Assembly: GCA_016869835.1 (NCBI GenBank)
Contig: VGDH01000016.1
Location: 1 to 36,133 of the forward strand
Source: Alphaproteobacteria bacterium
GTDB taxonomy: Bacteria; Pseudomonadota; Alphaproteobacteria; Rhodobacterales; Rhodobacteraceae
Length of the DNA: 36,133 nucleotides
Reading direction: 5' to 3'
In this document: piece by piece, positions 17,560 to 25,259 of the stretch
How positions within the stretch are numbered: the stretch's first letter is position 1
Layout: each line of letters opens with the position of its first letter
Notes under the pieces: model-generated
Databases searched by the model: none
Told to the model about the DNA's origin: nothing
What the model saw: the letters and a program-made list of their open reading frames with translations, nothing else
Program-made: the position numbers and the translations under genes

Positions 17560-18030
17560 ATGGAAAAGATCCCGATGACCCGTGCCGGCTTCGTCGCTAT
17601 GGACGAAGAGTTGAAGCAACTGAAAAGCGTGGAACGCCCCGCTATCATCCGCGCCATTGCCGAGGCGCGCGAGCATGGCGATTTGTCCGAAAACGCCGAA
17701 TACCATTCGGCGCGCGAAAAGCAGAGCTTCATCGAAGGCCGGATCAAAGAGCTTGAGGGCATGTTGTCGCTGGCCGAGGTGATTGATCCGACCCGCCTTT
17801 CGGGGGCCATCAAGTTCGGCGCCACCATCACCATCGTCGATGAGGACAGCGACGAGGAAAAGACCTATCAGATCGTCGGCGAAACCGAGGCCGATATCGA
17901 GGCGGGCAAGCTCAACATCCGTTCGCCCCTGGCGCGCGCCCTGATCGGCAAGGACGAGGGCGACTCGGTCGAGGTCAAGACCCCCGGCGGCAATCGCAGT
18001 TACGAAATCCTTTCGATCCGATATATCTAG
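17560..18030 (+). CDS. greA: Transcription elongation factor GreA
   Basis: A 156-residue GreA: N-terminal coiled coil [18 protein letters not shown]-type region, the acidic tip motif [14 protein letters not shown] (residues about 42-55) that reaches the RNA polymerase active site and stimulates cleavage of backtracked RNA, and the C-terminal FKBP-like domain ending [13 protein letters not shown] 17560 follows AAAAGG. The frame is open upstream to 17503, but those residues are outside the family. It is followed by a membrane protein gene 60 bases later. Confidence 0.97.
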   Translation: MEKIPMTRAGFVAMDEELKQLKSVERPAIIRAIAEAREHGDLSENAEYHSAREKQSFIEGRIKELEGMLSLAEVIDPTRLSGAIKFGATITIVDEDSDEEKTYQIVGETEADIEAGKLNIRSPLARALIGKDEGDSVEVKTPGGNRSYEILSIRYI

Positions 18031-18090
18031 GCCGTGCAGCGGTTGGCCCTTATGGGCCCTGAGTTCCACCGACCAGACCAGCGAGTGCCG

Positions 18091-19122
18091 ATGCCTGACA
18101 AGGACATCCACCACCCCAAAGACCCCGATCCGCGGCCCGTGGACCTTGGGCTTCATTCGGCCCGCGGGGTCGAGCCGCGGCTGAGTTCCACCGAATGGGT
18201 GGCGATTGGCCTGTGCCTGGTCTGGGTCCTGTCGGTGGCGGCCTATATCTGGAAGGCACCGCCCGATGCGGCACCACTGGGTCTGGTGCTGACGCTTCTG
18301 GTGGTGTTTCTGCCCTTGGCCCTGATCTGGGCGGCGGCCGTCACCTTGCGGTCGGTGAGCAGCCTGCGGCAAGAGGCGGCGCGGCTGCAGGCCACGGTGG
18401 ACGCCATGCGCAGCGCCTATCTGGCGGGGCAGCAGGGCGGGATCAAGCCGTCGGTCGAACGCAAGATCAACGAGATCGCCCAGACCGCGCGGCAGACCGA
18501 AACCGCGCTGGCCACCTTTACCTCGCGGCGCGATAGCGCCTTGGTGCAGCCTTCGGCCGACCGCAAGGCGGCCATGGCCATGCCGCAGCCCGATCCGGCG
18601 GCCGAGCAGCCCGCGCTGGCGCTTGGCACCCCGGCAGAGGCCCTGCGCCCGCCGCTGTCGAACGCCGATTTCATCCGTGCCTTGCAGTTTCCCGAAAACC
18701 CTGACGACAAGGAAGGTTTCCGCGCGTTGCGGGTCGCGCTGGAAGATCGCAATGTAGCCAAGCTTATCCGCGCGGCGCAGGATGTGCTGACGCTGCTAAG
18801 CCAGGAGGGCATCTACATGGATGACCTCAAGCCTGATCGCGCCCGGCCCGAAATCTGGCGTCGCTTTGCCATGGGCGAACGCGGCCGGGGTATTGCGGCG
18901 CTGGGCGGGGTGCGCGACCGCGCCGCTTTGGCGCTGGCCGCCGGGCGTCTGCGCGAGGATGCCATTTTCAAGGATGCCGTGCACCATTTCCTGCGCAGCT
19001 TTGACAGGGTGTTTCTCGATTTTGAAAAGGCCGCAAGCGACAGCGACCTGACCGATCTGGCCGAAACCCGCACGGTGCGGGCCTTCATGCTTTTGGGCCG
19101 GGTGACCGGGATTTTCGACTAG
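18091..19122 (+). CDS. Membrane protein with coiled coil, function unknown
   Basis: A 343-residue protein with a polar, proline-rich N-terminus, two transmembrane helices at about 35-54 and 62-84, then a probable coiled coil (about 85-130), a flexible Ala/Pro-rich linker (about 150-190), and a well-folded-looking C-terminal domain from about 195 containing FIRALQFPENPDDKEGF and a LLGRVTGIFD end. I recognise no catalytic motif. It lies downstream of greA on the same strand and may share its transcript. The start at ATG 18091 avoids an unlikely extension back to 18034. The topology suggests a cytoplasmic C-terminal domain. Confidence 0.75.
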   Translation: MPDKDIHHPKDPDPRPVDLGLHSARGVEPRLSSTEWVAIGLCLVWVLSVAAYIWKAPPDAAPLGLVLTLLVVFLPLALIWAAAVTLRSVSSLRQEAARLQATVDAMRSAYLAGQQGGIKPSVERKINEIAQTARQTETALATFTSRRDSALVQPSADRKAAMAMPQPDPAAEQPALALGTPAEALRPPLSNADFIRALQFPENPDDKEGFRALRVALEDRNVAKLIRAAQDVLTLLSQEGIYMDDLKPDRARPEIWRRFAMGERGRGIAALGGVRDRAALALAAGRLREDAIFKDAVHHFLRSFDRVFLDFEKAASDSDLTDLAETRTVRAFMLLGRVTGIFD

Positions 19123-19214
19123 GATCGCGCGAGGGCCCGCCGCCCTGCGAGGACCCTCACCCCCCCATGGGAACGGATAGAGGGCGGCTTTGCCAGGACA
19201 TCCGGGCGGGTTGC

Positions 19215-19805
19215 TCAAACCGGTTTGACCATGGTCACGGCCGCGTCAAAACCAAAGACATGGCGCAAGGGGCCAAGGGGCACCGTCTTGACCGCCATGT
19301 AGCCCAGCCGCTCGTAAAGCGCGCGCGCGCGCCAGTTGGTGTCGATCACGTCCAGCCGCACATAGCCATAGCCGCGCACCCGTGCCTCGTCCTCGATCGC
19401 GGCCATCAGGGCCGCGCCGACGCCAAGCCCTCGCGCGGCGGGGGCCACGCAGATACCATCCAGCAGAAAGCGGTCATTGTCCACCTCGCGCGACAAAAGC
19501 GCCAGAAGCGGCAGTCGCCAGGTCAGCCCTGCCAGTCCGTAGATCGCCCGCATGTCCGCCCATGTGCCGCCCGCAAAATTGCCCTGCGGCGTCTTGAACC
19601 CGGCCAGACCCAGAAGAGCGCCGCTCTCATCGCAGGCCACCAGTGCGTGATCGTCCCGCATCACCCGGTGCAGGAAAGCATGGGCGCGCGCATCGGGGCC
19701 GATGACCCGGCCCAGCTTGCCACCAAAGGCCTGCCAGTAAATCTCGGCCGCCTGATCGCGCAGCGCGGGCGGCAGGCCAAGCGAGATCTGTACCCGACCG
19801 CTCAT
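19215..19805 (-). CDS. GNAT-family N-acetyltransferase
   Basis: A 196-residue GNAT protein. The acetyl-CoA-binding motif A is visible in ICVAPAARGLGVGAALM, where RGLGVGA matches R/QxxGxG/A, followed by the substrate-proximal DTNWRARALYERLGY, typical of motif B. The substrate is unknown; amine, antibiotic or protein N-terminus are all possible. It starts at ATG 19803-19805, overlapping the TGA of the upstream gene by the 4-bp ATGA arrangement. It is the last gene of the mobA unit. Confidence 0.85.
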   Translation of the reverse strand: MSGRVQISLGLPPALRDQAAEIYWQAFGGKLGRVIGPDARAHAFLHRVMRDDHALVACDESGALLGLAGFKTPQGNFAGGTWADMRAIYGLAGLTWRLPLLALLSREVDNDRFLLDGICVAPAARGLGVGAALMAAIEDEARVRGYGYVRLDVIDTNWRARALYERLGYMAVKTVPLGPLRHVFGFDAAVTMVKPV

Positions 19806-20653
19806 CGCGCTGCTGCCTCTAGTGCCGCGCCGTGGCCGGCGCCCAGGATCCAGCCTTCCTCGGTCGTCACCGCCCCCCCCGGCGTTGCCAGAAGCGGCGC
19901 GATCTGACCGGCCTGCGACAGCCGCCAAAGCGCGCGCGACAAAAGCCGCACCTGCGCCTCGTCCTTGATCGGGGCGGGGTCGGCCGCCACGGCCCGCGCC
20001 AGAAGCGAGGGGTAGACCTCGGCCAGAACCACCGCTGTATCCGGGGTGTCAAAGGGCCAGACCGCCACGCCGTTCCCTGCCGCCAGTCGTTGGATCATCG
20101 GCTGGCCGACCAGCCCCTGACCGCCTCCCGCGCCAGTGGTGTACAGTTTCCACACGGGCTGGGCGCGCGGCACAAGGGTTTCCACCTGCCGCCGTTCGGC
20201 AAGGCCAAGGGCGGGGTAGTCCACCGCCTTTGTCTCGGGCAGGGCAGGCAAGGCCAGGCTGCGCGGGCGGCCCCAGAAGGGGCCTGCGCTGCCCAGCCGG
20301 GCGTTGATCCGTGCCGCCGTTTCAAAGCGGGTGTTGCGGTTGTCCGGTCCGTCGATCAGGTTCTGCGCCAGCCAGCTCCAGACCGCGTGGGCCTGAGGAA
20401 CCCCGGTCAATCGGGCGGCAAATCCTGCCGGATAGCCCATCGGAAAATCAAAGCCGATCAAGAGCCTGCCGCGCGTGTCCCCTATGGTTGCAGTCAGATG
20501 ACTTTCGGCCTCGCTGCGGCTGCGGAAATAGCGTGTCTGGGTGCCGCTGGCATCGCTGATCCCCAGCCAGATCGCATTGGCCGATGGCCGCGCGGGGGAA
20601 AGCGACCCCGACGCCGACCAATCGGCCACGATCACCTGGTCGAATGGCCTCAT
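19802..20653 (-). CDS. Conserved protein with RNase H-like (DUF429-type) features, mobA-linked
   Basis: A 283-residue protein. An N-terminal VIVADWSASG (Asp11) and a second acidic strand IGFDFPMGYP (Asp69) resemble the paired aspartates of DUF429-type RNase H-fold proteins, but the resemblance is by eye. Other conserved-looking blocks are FWGRPRSLALPALPETKAVD and QPVWKLYTTGAGGGQ-type regions. It overlaps mobA by 4 bp at its start and the GNAT gene by 4 bp at its end, so all three are translationally coupled. This suggests a link to molybdopterin-guanine dinucleotide cofactor metabolism, but no direct function can be given. Confidence 0.7.
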   Translation of the reverse strand: MRPFDQVIVADWSASGSLSPARPSANAIWLGISDASGTQTRYFRSRSEAESHLTATIGDTRGRLLIGFDFPMGYPAGFAARLTGVPQAHAVWSWLAQNLIDGPDNRNTRFETAARINARLGSAGPFWGRPRSLALPALPETKAVDYPALGLAERRQVETLVPRAQPVWKLYTTGAGGGQGLVGQPMIQRLAAGNGVAVWPFDTPDTAVVLAEVYPSLLARAVAADPAPIKDEAQVRLLSRALWRLSQAGQIAPLLATPGGAVTTEEGWILGAGHGAALEAAAR

Positions 20654-21246
20654 GCCCTGCCCCCGCGCAAGGCCGCTTCGGCCCGGGCGAGATCTTCGGG
20701 CGTGTTGAGGTTTTCAAACCCGGCGCTTTGGGAAAAGCACGCCTCGGCCGCGCCATGGGCGGCCACGAAATCCATCACCTTGGGCTTGGCGCCCGATCCC
20801 AGAAACGCCGCCAAAGGCTGGGCAAGGCCGACGGGCCAAAGCCCATAGGTCGGATGCAGCCGCCCTCCCGCCTGCGCCACGGCCAGACCTTCGGCGGCGT
20901 TTTCAGCCGCAAGGCAAAGGCGCGGGCAAAGATCGCCGGGCAGAAAAGGGCCATCCACAGGGGCCGAGAGAACCGCCGTCGCCCCCAAGGGTGCTGCCCA
21001 ACGCAGCGCTGCGAGAACCCCGGCAAGCGGCCCCGCCCCCAGCGCATCGGGCAAGATTGGCAGGCCAAAGCGCGCAAAGCGCGCCGGATCGCCATTGGCA
21101 GAAAGCGCAAGGCGTTCAACCTGCGGTTTCAGCCGGGCAATCACATGGGCCAGCAGGGGCTGACCGGCCAAGGCCATAAGCGCCTTGTCCTGCCCGCCCA
21201 TGCGCCGGCCCTGTCCGCCGGTAAGGATTACCCCAAAGATCCGCAT
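20650..21246 (-). CDS. mobA: Molybdenum cofactor guanylyltransferase
   Basis: A 198-residue nucleotidyltransferase that attaches GMP to molybdopterin to form the bis-MGD cofactor of DMSO-reductase-type enzymes. The GTP-binding loop LTGGQGRRMGGQDK (8-21) is the family signature, and SAPVDGPFLPGDL carries the Mg2+-binding aspartate (usually DxPF-like; here VDGPF). The C-terminal FENLNTPEDL is typical of MobA. It is the first gene of a three-gene unit with 4-bp overlaps. mobB is not present in the window. Confidence 0.93.
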   Translation of the reverse strand: MRIFGVILTGGQGRRMGGQDKALMALAGQPLLAHVIARLKPQVERLALSANGDPARFARFGLPILPDALGAGPLAGVLAALRWAAPLGATAVLSAPVDGPFLPGDLCPRLCLAAENAAEGLAVAQAGGRLHPTYGLWPVGLAQPLAAFLGSGAKPKVMDFVAAHGAAEACFSQSAGFENLNTPEDLARAEAALRGGRA

Positions 21247-21317
21247 CCCGCCCTTTCCCTTGGCTCAGAAAAGCCGTAAGCCCAAGCCACCCGTTCGACA
21301 AGCGGATTGGCCCCGGA

Positions 21318-22028
21318 TTGCCCAAGCCCATCTCACAGACCCGCAAGGCGTTTTTCAAGGGCGCCGCCCATGCGCTGTCCTTCTTTGTGGTCATCGTGCC
21401 CTTTGCCATGCTTTTTGGCGTCTTGTCGGCCGAGGCGGGGCTTGGCCCATGGGAGACGCAGATCTTTTTCGTCGCGGTCTTTGCCGGGGCCAGCCAGCTT
21501 GCCGCGCTGCAACTGATGCAGGATCAGGCCCCGGTTCTGGTGATCCTGGCCACGGGCCTTGCGGTGAACCTGCGGATGATGATGTCTTCGGTCGCGCTGA
21601 CGCCGCATCTGGGGGCCGCGCCCTTGGGCATCCGCGCCACCATCGCCTATTTCCCTGTGGATCAAAGATTTGCCTTGTCGCTGGCCGAGTTCGACAAGAA
21701 CCGCAGCCAGAGCGTGGCCGAAAAGGTGGCCTATTTCTTCGGAACCGTGACGCCGATCACGGCGGTCTGGAACGTGTCAACGGCGGTCGGGGCGCATCTG
21801 GGCCGGGCAGTGCCCGACAGTTGGGGGCTGGATTTCGCCATGCCCATCACCTTTGTCGGCATGACGGCGGCGATGCTTACCACGTTGCCGCACGCGGTGG
21901 CGATGGCGGTTTCCGTTGCGGTGACGCTGGCCCTTTGGGCCATGCCCTATGGCACCGGGCTTCTGGTCGGGGCGGCGGCGGGCATGGCGGCAGGGGCGAT
22001 CACCGAAGCCTGGAGAGCGCGGGCATGA
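21318..22028 (+). CDS. azlC: AzlC-family permease, large subunit of branched-chain amino acid exporter
   Basis: A 236-residue membrane protein with about five to six helices. FGVLSAEAGLGPWETQIFFVAVFAGASQ and AVNLRMMMSSVALTPHLG-type regions (about residues 33-60 and 86-103) are strong AzlC signatures. AzlCD exports valine, leucine, isoleucine and related compounds. The most upstream acceptable start is TTG at 21318; no better in-frame ATG exists without removing the first helix. azlD overlaps its stop by ATGA. It is divergent from mobA with about 70 bases between. Confidence 0.9.
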   Translation: MPKPISQTRKAFFKGAAHALSFFVVIVPFAMLFGVLSAEAGLGPWETQIFFVAVFAGASQLAALQLMQDQAPVLVILATGLAVNLRMMMSSVALTPHLGAAPLGIRATIAYFPVDQRFALSLAEFDKNRSQSVAEKVAYFFGTVTPITAVWNVSTAVGAHLGRAVPDSWGLDFAMPITFVGMTAAMLTTLPHAVAMAVSVAVTLALWAMPYGTGLLVGAAAGMAAGAITEAWRARA

Positions 22029-22357
22029 TCGACCGTCCGACCTTCTGGCTGGTGGTGGTGGTGCTGGGGGGCGGCACTTATCTGATCCGGCTGTCGTTTC
22101 TGGGACTTCTGGGCAACCGCCCCTTGCCGCTGTGGCTGGTGCGGGCACTGCGCTATACGGCGGTGGCCGTTTTGCCCGCGTTGGTGGCCCCGGCGATCCT
22201 TTGGCCGCCCGCAACAGAAGATGCGCCCGATCCGGTGCGGCTTGGCGCGATTGCGGTCACGGTTCTGGCCGGGGTGCTGACGCGCAACATGATTGCAGCG
22301 ATCGGCGCCGGGGGGGCGGCCTTCTATCTTTTGCCCATGGTGCTGGCTGCCACCTGA
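22025..22357 (+). CDS. azlD: AzlD-family small subunit of branched-chain amino acid exporter
   Basis: A 110-residue membrane protein with about four helices. GGGTYLIRLSFLGLLG near residues 15-30 is the AzlD signature (TYLxRxxPF-like), and LRYTAVAVLPALVAPAI is the second conserved block. It starts at ATG 22025, sharing ATGA with the azlC stop, and forms the obligate partner of AzlC in the membrane. Confidence 0.9.
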   Translation: MIDRPTFWLVVVVLGGGTYLIRLSFLGLLGNRPLPLWLVRALRYTAVAVLPALVAPAILWPPATEDAPDPVRLGAIAVTVLAGVLTRNMIAAIGAGGAAFYLLPMVLAAT

Positions 22358-22370
22358 GACGCTTTCGGCG

Positions 22371-23012
22371 CTAGTTCTCGCTCACGCGAATCGTCGGTTC
22401 CACCGCGACCGGATCAATCAGCAGCACGCCGTGATTGTCATCGGCATCATCATCGGTGATGACGCGGGTCGTTACACCTGGCAGGGCGCCGAACTGATCG
22501 GACAGCCGGTTGGGGAAAAAGGTCACGTTCAGGCTTTCAAAGCCCGGAACATCGCGCAGGATGGCCGAGATCGAATTGGCGCAATGGGCCTTGGGCACTG
22601 CGCCGCGCGCCTTGGCCCGGGCAATGACCATCTCGGCCACCATCGGTGACACCGGAACGGTCTGCTCGATCACCCGATAGGTCTCTCGCGCGTGATAGTC
22701 GATGTAGAAGGCCACCATCCGGTCTGACATGCCGTGGTGCATGTCGCCACGCTCGGGCAGGCGGGGGTGGTTGAAGCTGCCGGCTGGGTCGAACAGCACG
22801 CGCTCCGATCCGCTGATGAGAAGGCCCGAATGGGCGCCCGAGCCGCTTTGGTTGTTCACAACGGTAAACAGGGTCACCGAAGGCGGGCCATCGGGCATAT
22901 AGCGCGCTGCCAGAATGGCGCTGTCGGGCGCATCGGGGGCCGAACTTGTCCCGCCTGCACCGCAGGCCGACAAAAGGACCAATCCCAGAAGGGCAAGCAC
23001 GTTGCGCATCAT
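22371..23012 (-). CDS. Lipoprotein with permuted-papain-like His...Cys pattern
   Basis: A 213-residue protein with a lipoprotein signal, LSAC at 14-17 (lipidated Cys17). The mature part contains GAHSGLLISGSERVLFDPAGS (His61, Asp75 region) and later KAHCANSISAIL (Cys144). A His on a strand followed by an acidic residue and then a Cys at the start of a helix is the order seen in permuted NlpC/P60-type (YiiX/LRAT-like) hydrolases, so a cell-envelope amidase or thiol hydrolase is possible. This is inferred from pattern only. Two ATG codons in tandem offer starts at 23012 or 23009. Confidence 0.7.
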   Translation of the reverse strand: MMRNVLALLGLVLLSACGAGGTSSAPDAPDSAILAARYMPDGPPSVTLFTVVNNQSGSGAHSGLLISGSERVLFDPAGSFNHPRLPERGDMHHGMSDRMVAFYIDYHARETYRVIEQTVPVSPMVAEMVIARAKARGAVPKAHCANSISAILRDVPGFESLNVTFFPNRLSDQFGALPGVTTRVITDDDADDNHGVLLIDPVAVEPTIRVSEN

Positions 23013-23057
23013 GGCGACAGGTCCGTCCGTGGCTGGGAACTTGGCAAGAAACAGGGA

Positions 23058-23192
23058 TCAGGCGTTGACGAGCGCCATGAAGATCAGGATGCCGATCGAG
23101 ATCGCAGCAGTCCAGATGCTGAACTTGATGAACCCGGCAAAGGTCTTTTCATGTTCACGGATATCCATCGAACCGTGCTTGTGTTCAGCCAT
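23058..23192 (-). CDS. aa3-type cytochrome c oxidase subunit IV
   Basis: A 44-residue protein, MAEHKHGSMDIREHEKTF followed by AGFIKFSIWTAAISIGILIF and a short MALVNA tail, with one transmembrane helix. It matches the small subunit IV of the Rhodobacteraceae/Paracoccus aa3 oxidase, which packs against the main subunits without a known catalytic role. It is encoded alone, as is usual, away from the other oxidase genes. GGAAGGAGCTTTCAA-type ribosome-binding sequence lies upstream of the start (GGAG at good distance). It is easily missed because of its size. Confidence 0.9.
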   Translation of the reverse strand: MAEHKHGSMDIREHEKTFAGFIKFSIWTAAISIGILIFMALVNA

Positions 23193-23298
23193 TTGAAAGC
23201 TCCTTCCTGTCGCGTTTGCCTGCCTTTAGCCGATTCACGCCCCGCTGTCACGAGGGGAGGTGTCTTTCGGGCCGCTCTTTCGGACCGGCCCCGAAGGA

Positions 23299-23748
23299 TC
23301 AGCTTTCGAGTGCCGAGATCATCTCGACCCGCGTGGCATGACGGCCGCCCTCGAACCGGGCGGTGACAAAGGCCGTCACGATTTCAAGCGCCAGCGCGTC
23401 CCCAAGAATCCGCGCGCCCAAGGACAGCATGTTGGCGTCGTTGTGTTCGCGGATCATCCGTGCCGAAAAGGTGTCGCTGCACACGCCACAGCGGATGCCC
23501 TTGACCTTGTTTGCCGCCATCATGATGCCCTGACCTGTCCCGCACAGGATGATCCCCAGCGCGCAATCGCCCGAGGCCACCCGCCGCGCTGCGGCTTCGC
23601 CGTGCTGGGGGTAGGGGGTGCTTTCGCTGGTCGTCGGGCCGATATCCACCGGCTCAAAGCCAAGCGTGGCAAGATGGGCGGCAATGGTCTGGCGCAGGCC
23701 AATGGCGGCGTGGTCACTGGACAGGACGATGCGGGTTTTGGCAGTCAC
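23299..23748 (-). CDS. rpiB: Ribose-5-phosphate isomerase B
   Basis: Interconverts ribose 5-phosphate and ribulose 5-phosphate. From GTG 23746-23748 the protein is 149 residues, the usual length, and AAGGGG lies upstream; an ATG at 23773-23775 would add nine residues and cannot be excluded. Catalytic and binding residues are visible: Asp12-His13 (SSDHAAI), Cys69 (LCGTGQG), the anion hole GTGQGI, and His102-Asn103 (EHNDANML). The C-terminal FEGGRHATRVEMI is conserved. Confidence 0.94.
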   Translation of the reverse strand: MTAKTRIVLSSDHAAIGLRQTIAAHLATLGFEPVDIGPTTSESTPYPQHGEAAARRVASGDCALGIILCGTGQGIMMAANKVKGIRCGVCSDTFSARMIREHNDANMLSLGARILGDALALEIVTAFVTARFEGGRHATRVEMISALES

Positions 23749-23808
23749 GGCGGGGCCCCTTGGATGCGTGGTCATTGGCCCGCCATAGGCGCGAGAGGGC
23801 CGCGCCTG

Positions 23809-24312
23809 TCAAGCCGCCTTAGCTTTGGTCTCATGCCGAGCCGTCGCCCGCCTCGCCCCCCTCCAGCCGGGAGCAAGGTGAAAGCCGATCCGCCGCGCCG
23901 GGATTTCCGGGGCCACCTTTGGCACGGTCCGCAAGATCACCGAAAGCTGGCTGACGTGCTGCACAAGCTGGGTCTTCATCCCCTCTTCGTCGCGGCCATA
24001 GAAGGTGATGATGTCGGGATCGTAATAGCCAAGGCCCTCGATGCTGACCACACCGGCGTCTGATCCGGCAAAGCCCATGGCCACCTCTTCTTCGGCGTTC
24101 AGTTGCGCCTCGAAGTTGCGGATATACTGCACCATCCGCTCATAGGCCCAGCGTGCGGGGCTTTTCTCCTCGGGCTCAAGCCCGGGTACAAAGGCTTCGG
24201 TCAGCTCGGCGGCGGCCTCGGCCCGGTCGTGGTCCAGCCCGGCGGGCAGGCCGCTGGCGCGGCGCACCGCCTCGGCAAGCTTTGCCTCGGCCTCGCGGTC
24301 CATGTCACTCAT
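23809..24312 (-). CDS. Conserved protein of unknown function (DUF6173-like)
   Basis: A 167-residue acidic protein without signal peptide or membrane segment. The N-terminal third is Ala/Glu-rich helix. The core carries SPARWAYERMVQYIRNFEA, EVAMGFAGSDAGVVSIEGLG and FYGRDEEGMKTQLVQHVSQL-type blocks, and it ends with PARRIGFHLAPGW and a basic tail. I associate these blocks with the DUF6173 group of alphaproteobacteria, from memory. No function is known. It lies just downstream of the broken MBL-fold gene on the same strand. Confidence 0.75.
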   Translation of the reverse strand: MSDMDREAEAKLAEAVRRASGLPAGLDHDRAEAAAELTEAFVPGLEPEEKSPARWAYERMVQYIRNFEAQLNAEEEVAMGFAGSDAGVVSIEGLGYYDPDIITFYGRDEEGMKTQLVQHVSQLSVILRTVPKVAPEIPARRIGFHLAPGWRGARRATARHETKAKAA

Positions 24313-24361
24313 CCGCGCCTCCTTTTCTGTCCCACCCGCAAAGGGTGATTGCCGTCAAGCG

Positions 24362-25259
24362 TCACATCGCCTGCCACTGCCAGGCCCCATCCGGCGCCAG
24401 CGAACGGCAAACCTGCCCGCGACGCAAGAGGCAGTTCAGATGCGCCACCGCCTCGACCAGCGCCAGCCCGTATTCCCCCTCGCCGATCGGGCGTTTGTAA
24501 AGCGCAGGAAAACAGCCTGCCGCCGTCTGGGGACTGCGCAGATGCGCGCGCAGTCGCCTTCAGCCATTCGGTCAAAGGGTCGGCCTCGGGCTCGGTCGGG
24601 TAGACGCCGATATTGGGCGAGATGCCTGACAAAAGCTGATCGCCGCCGATCACCAGCGCATCCTCTTCGCTCCACAAGGTGATGTGATCGGGCGCATGGC
24701 CCTGGCCCAGGCGCACCCGCCAGCGCCGCCCGGCGAGCGTCAGGGTCTGGCCCTCATCAACCCGGGTAAAGCCAAGCGGCATGGGCGCGACCACATCGGC
24801 AAAGTTGAAGGGCCTCTCCGTGGCGCGTTTGGCCAGTATTTCGGCGGGCATCCCGGCGCGGGTGTAGAAGTGCATCGACTGGGCCGAGGGCCGGTCCTGC
24901 ACATCAAGCGTCAGCATCCGGGCATAAAGCCAGGCGTTGCGGGTGGTCAAAAGCGCGGCCCCCCGGTCCTGGAACCAGCCGACAAGGCCCACATGGTCGG
25001 GGTGATGATGGGTCAGCAAAACCCGCGCGACCGGCTTGCCCGCAAGCGGGCCCGCCAAGGCCGCTGTCCAGATCTCGCGGCTTTTTCGGCTGTTCATGCC
25101 GGTGTCGATCAGCGTCCAGCCGTCGCTGTCCGCCAAGGCATAGACATTGACATGATCCAGGGCCATCGGCAGCGGCAGCTGCAGCCAGAGGATGCCTTCG
25201 GCCACCTCGACCGCCGCGCCAGGGTCGGGCGGGGTCTCGAACGGAAAGCACAGGCTCAC
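24362..25259 (-). pseudogene. MBL-fold metal-dependent hydrolase gene with internal deletion and frameshift
   Basis: A metallo-beta-lactamase-fold hydrolase whose start is a GTG overlapping the TGA of the acyl-CoA dehydrogenase (GTGA). The first 236 codons look normal: IDTGMNSRKS, THHHPDHVGLVGW (83-95, metal-binding HxHxDH), GHAPDHITLW (188-196) and GGDQLLSGISPNIGVYP. After EWLKATA, near 24544-24556, the frame changes. The conserved family end AHLRSPQTAAGCFPALYKRP then ...VEAVAHLN... reads in a different frame to a TGA at 24362-24364. The segment expected between, which normally holds the last metal-ligand motif (GH near PF), is missing. The unshifted frame runs on to 24309 as unrelated residues. 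The product is very likely inactive. Confidence 0.85.

Noticed and set aside
24309-24361. Extension of the MBL-fold frame to a stop at 24309
   Set aside because: The residues after the junction are unrelated to the family and run into the next gene; they are the out-of-frame product of the deletion.
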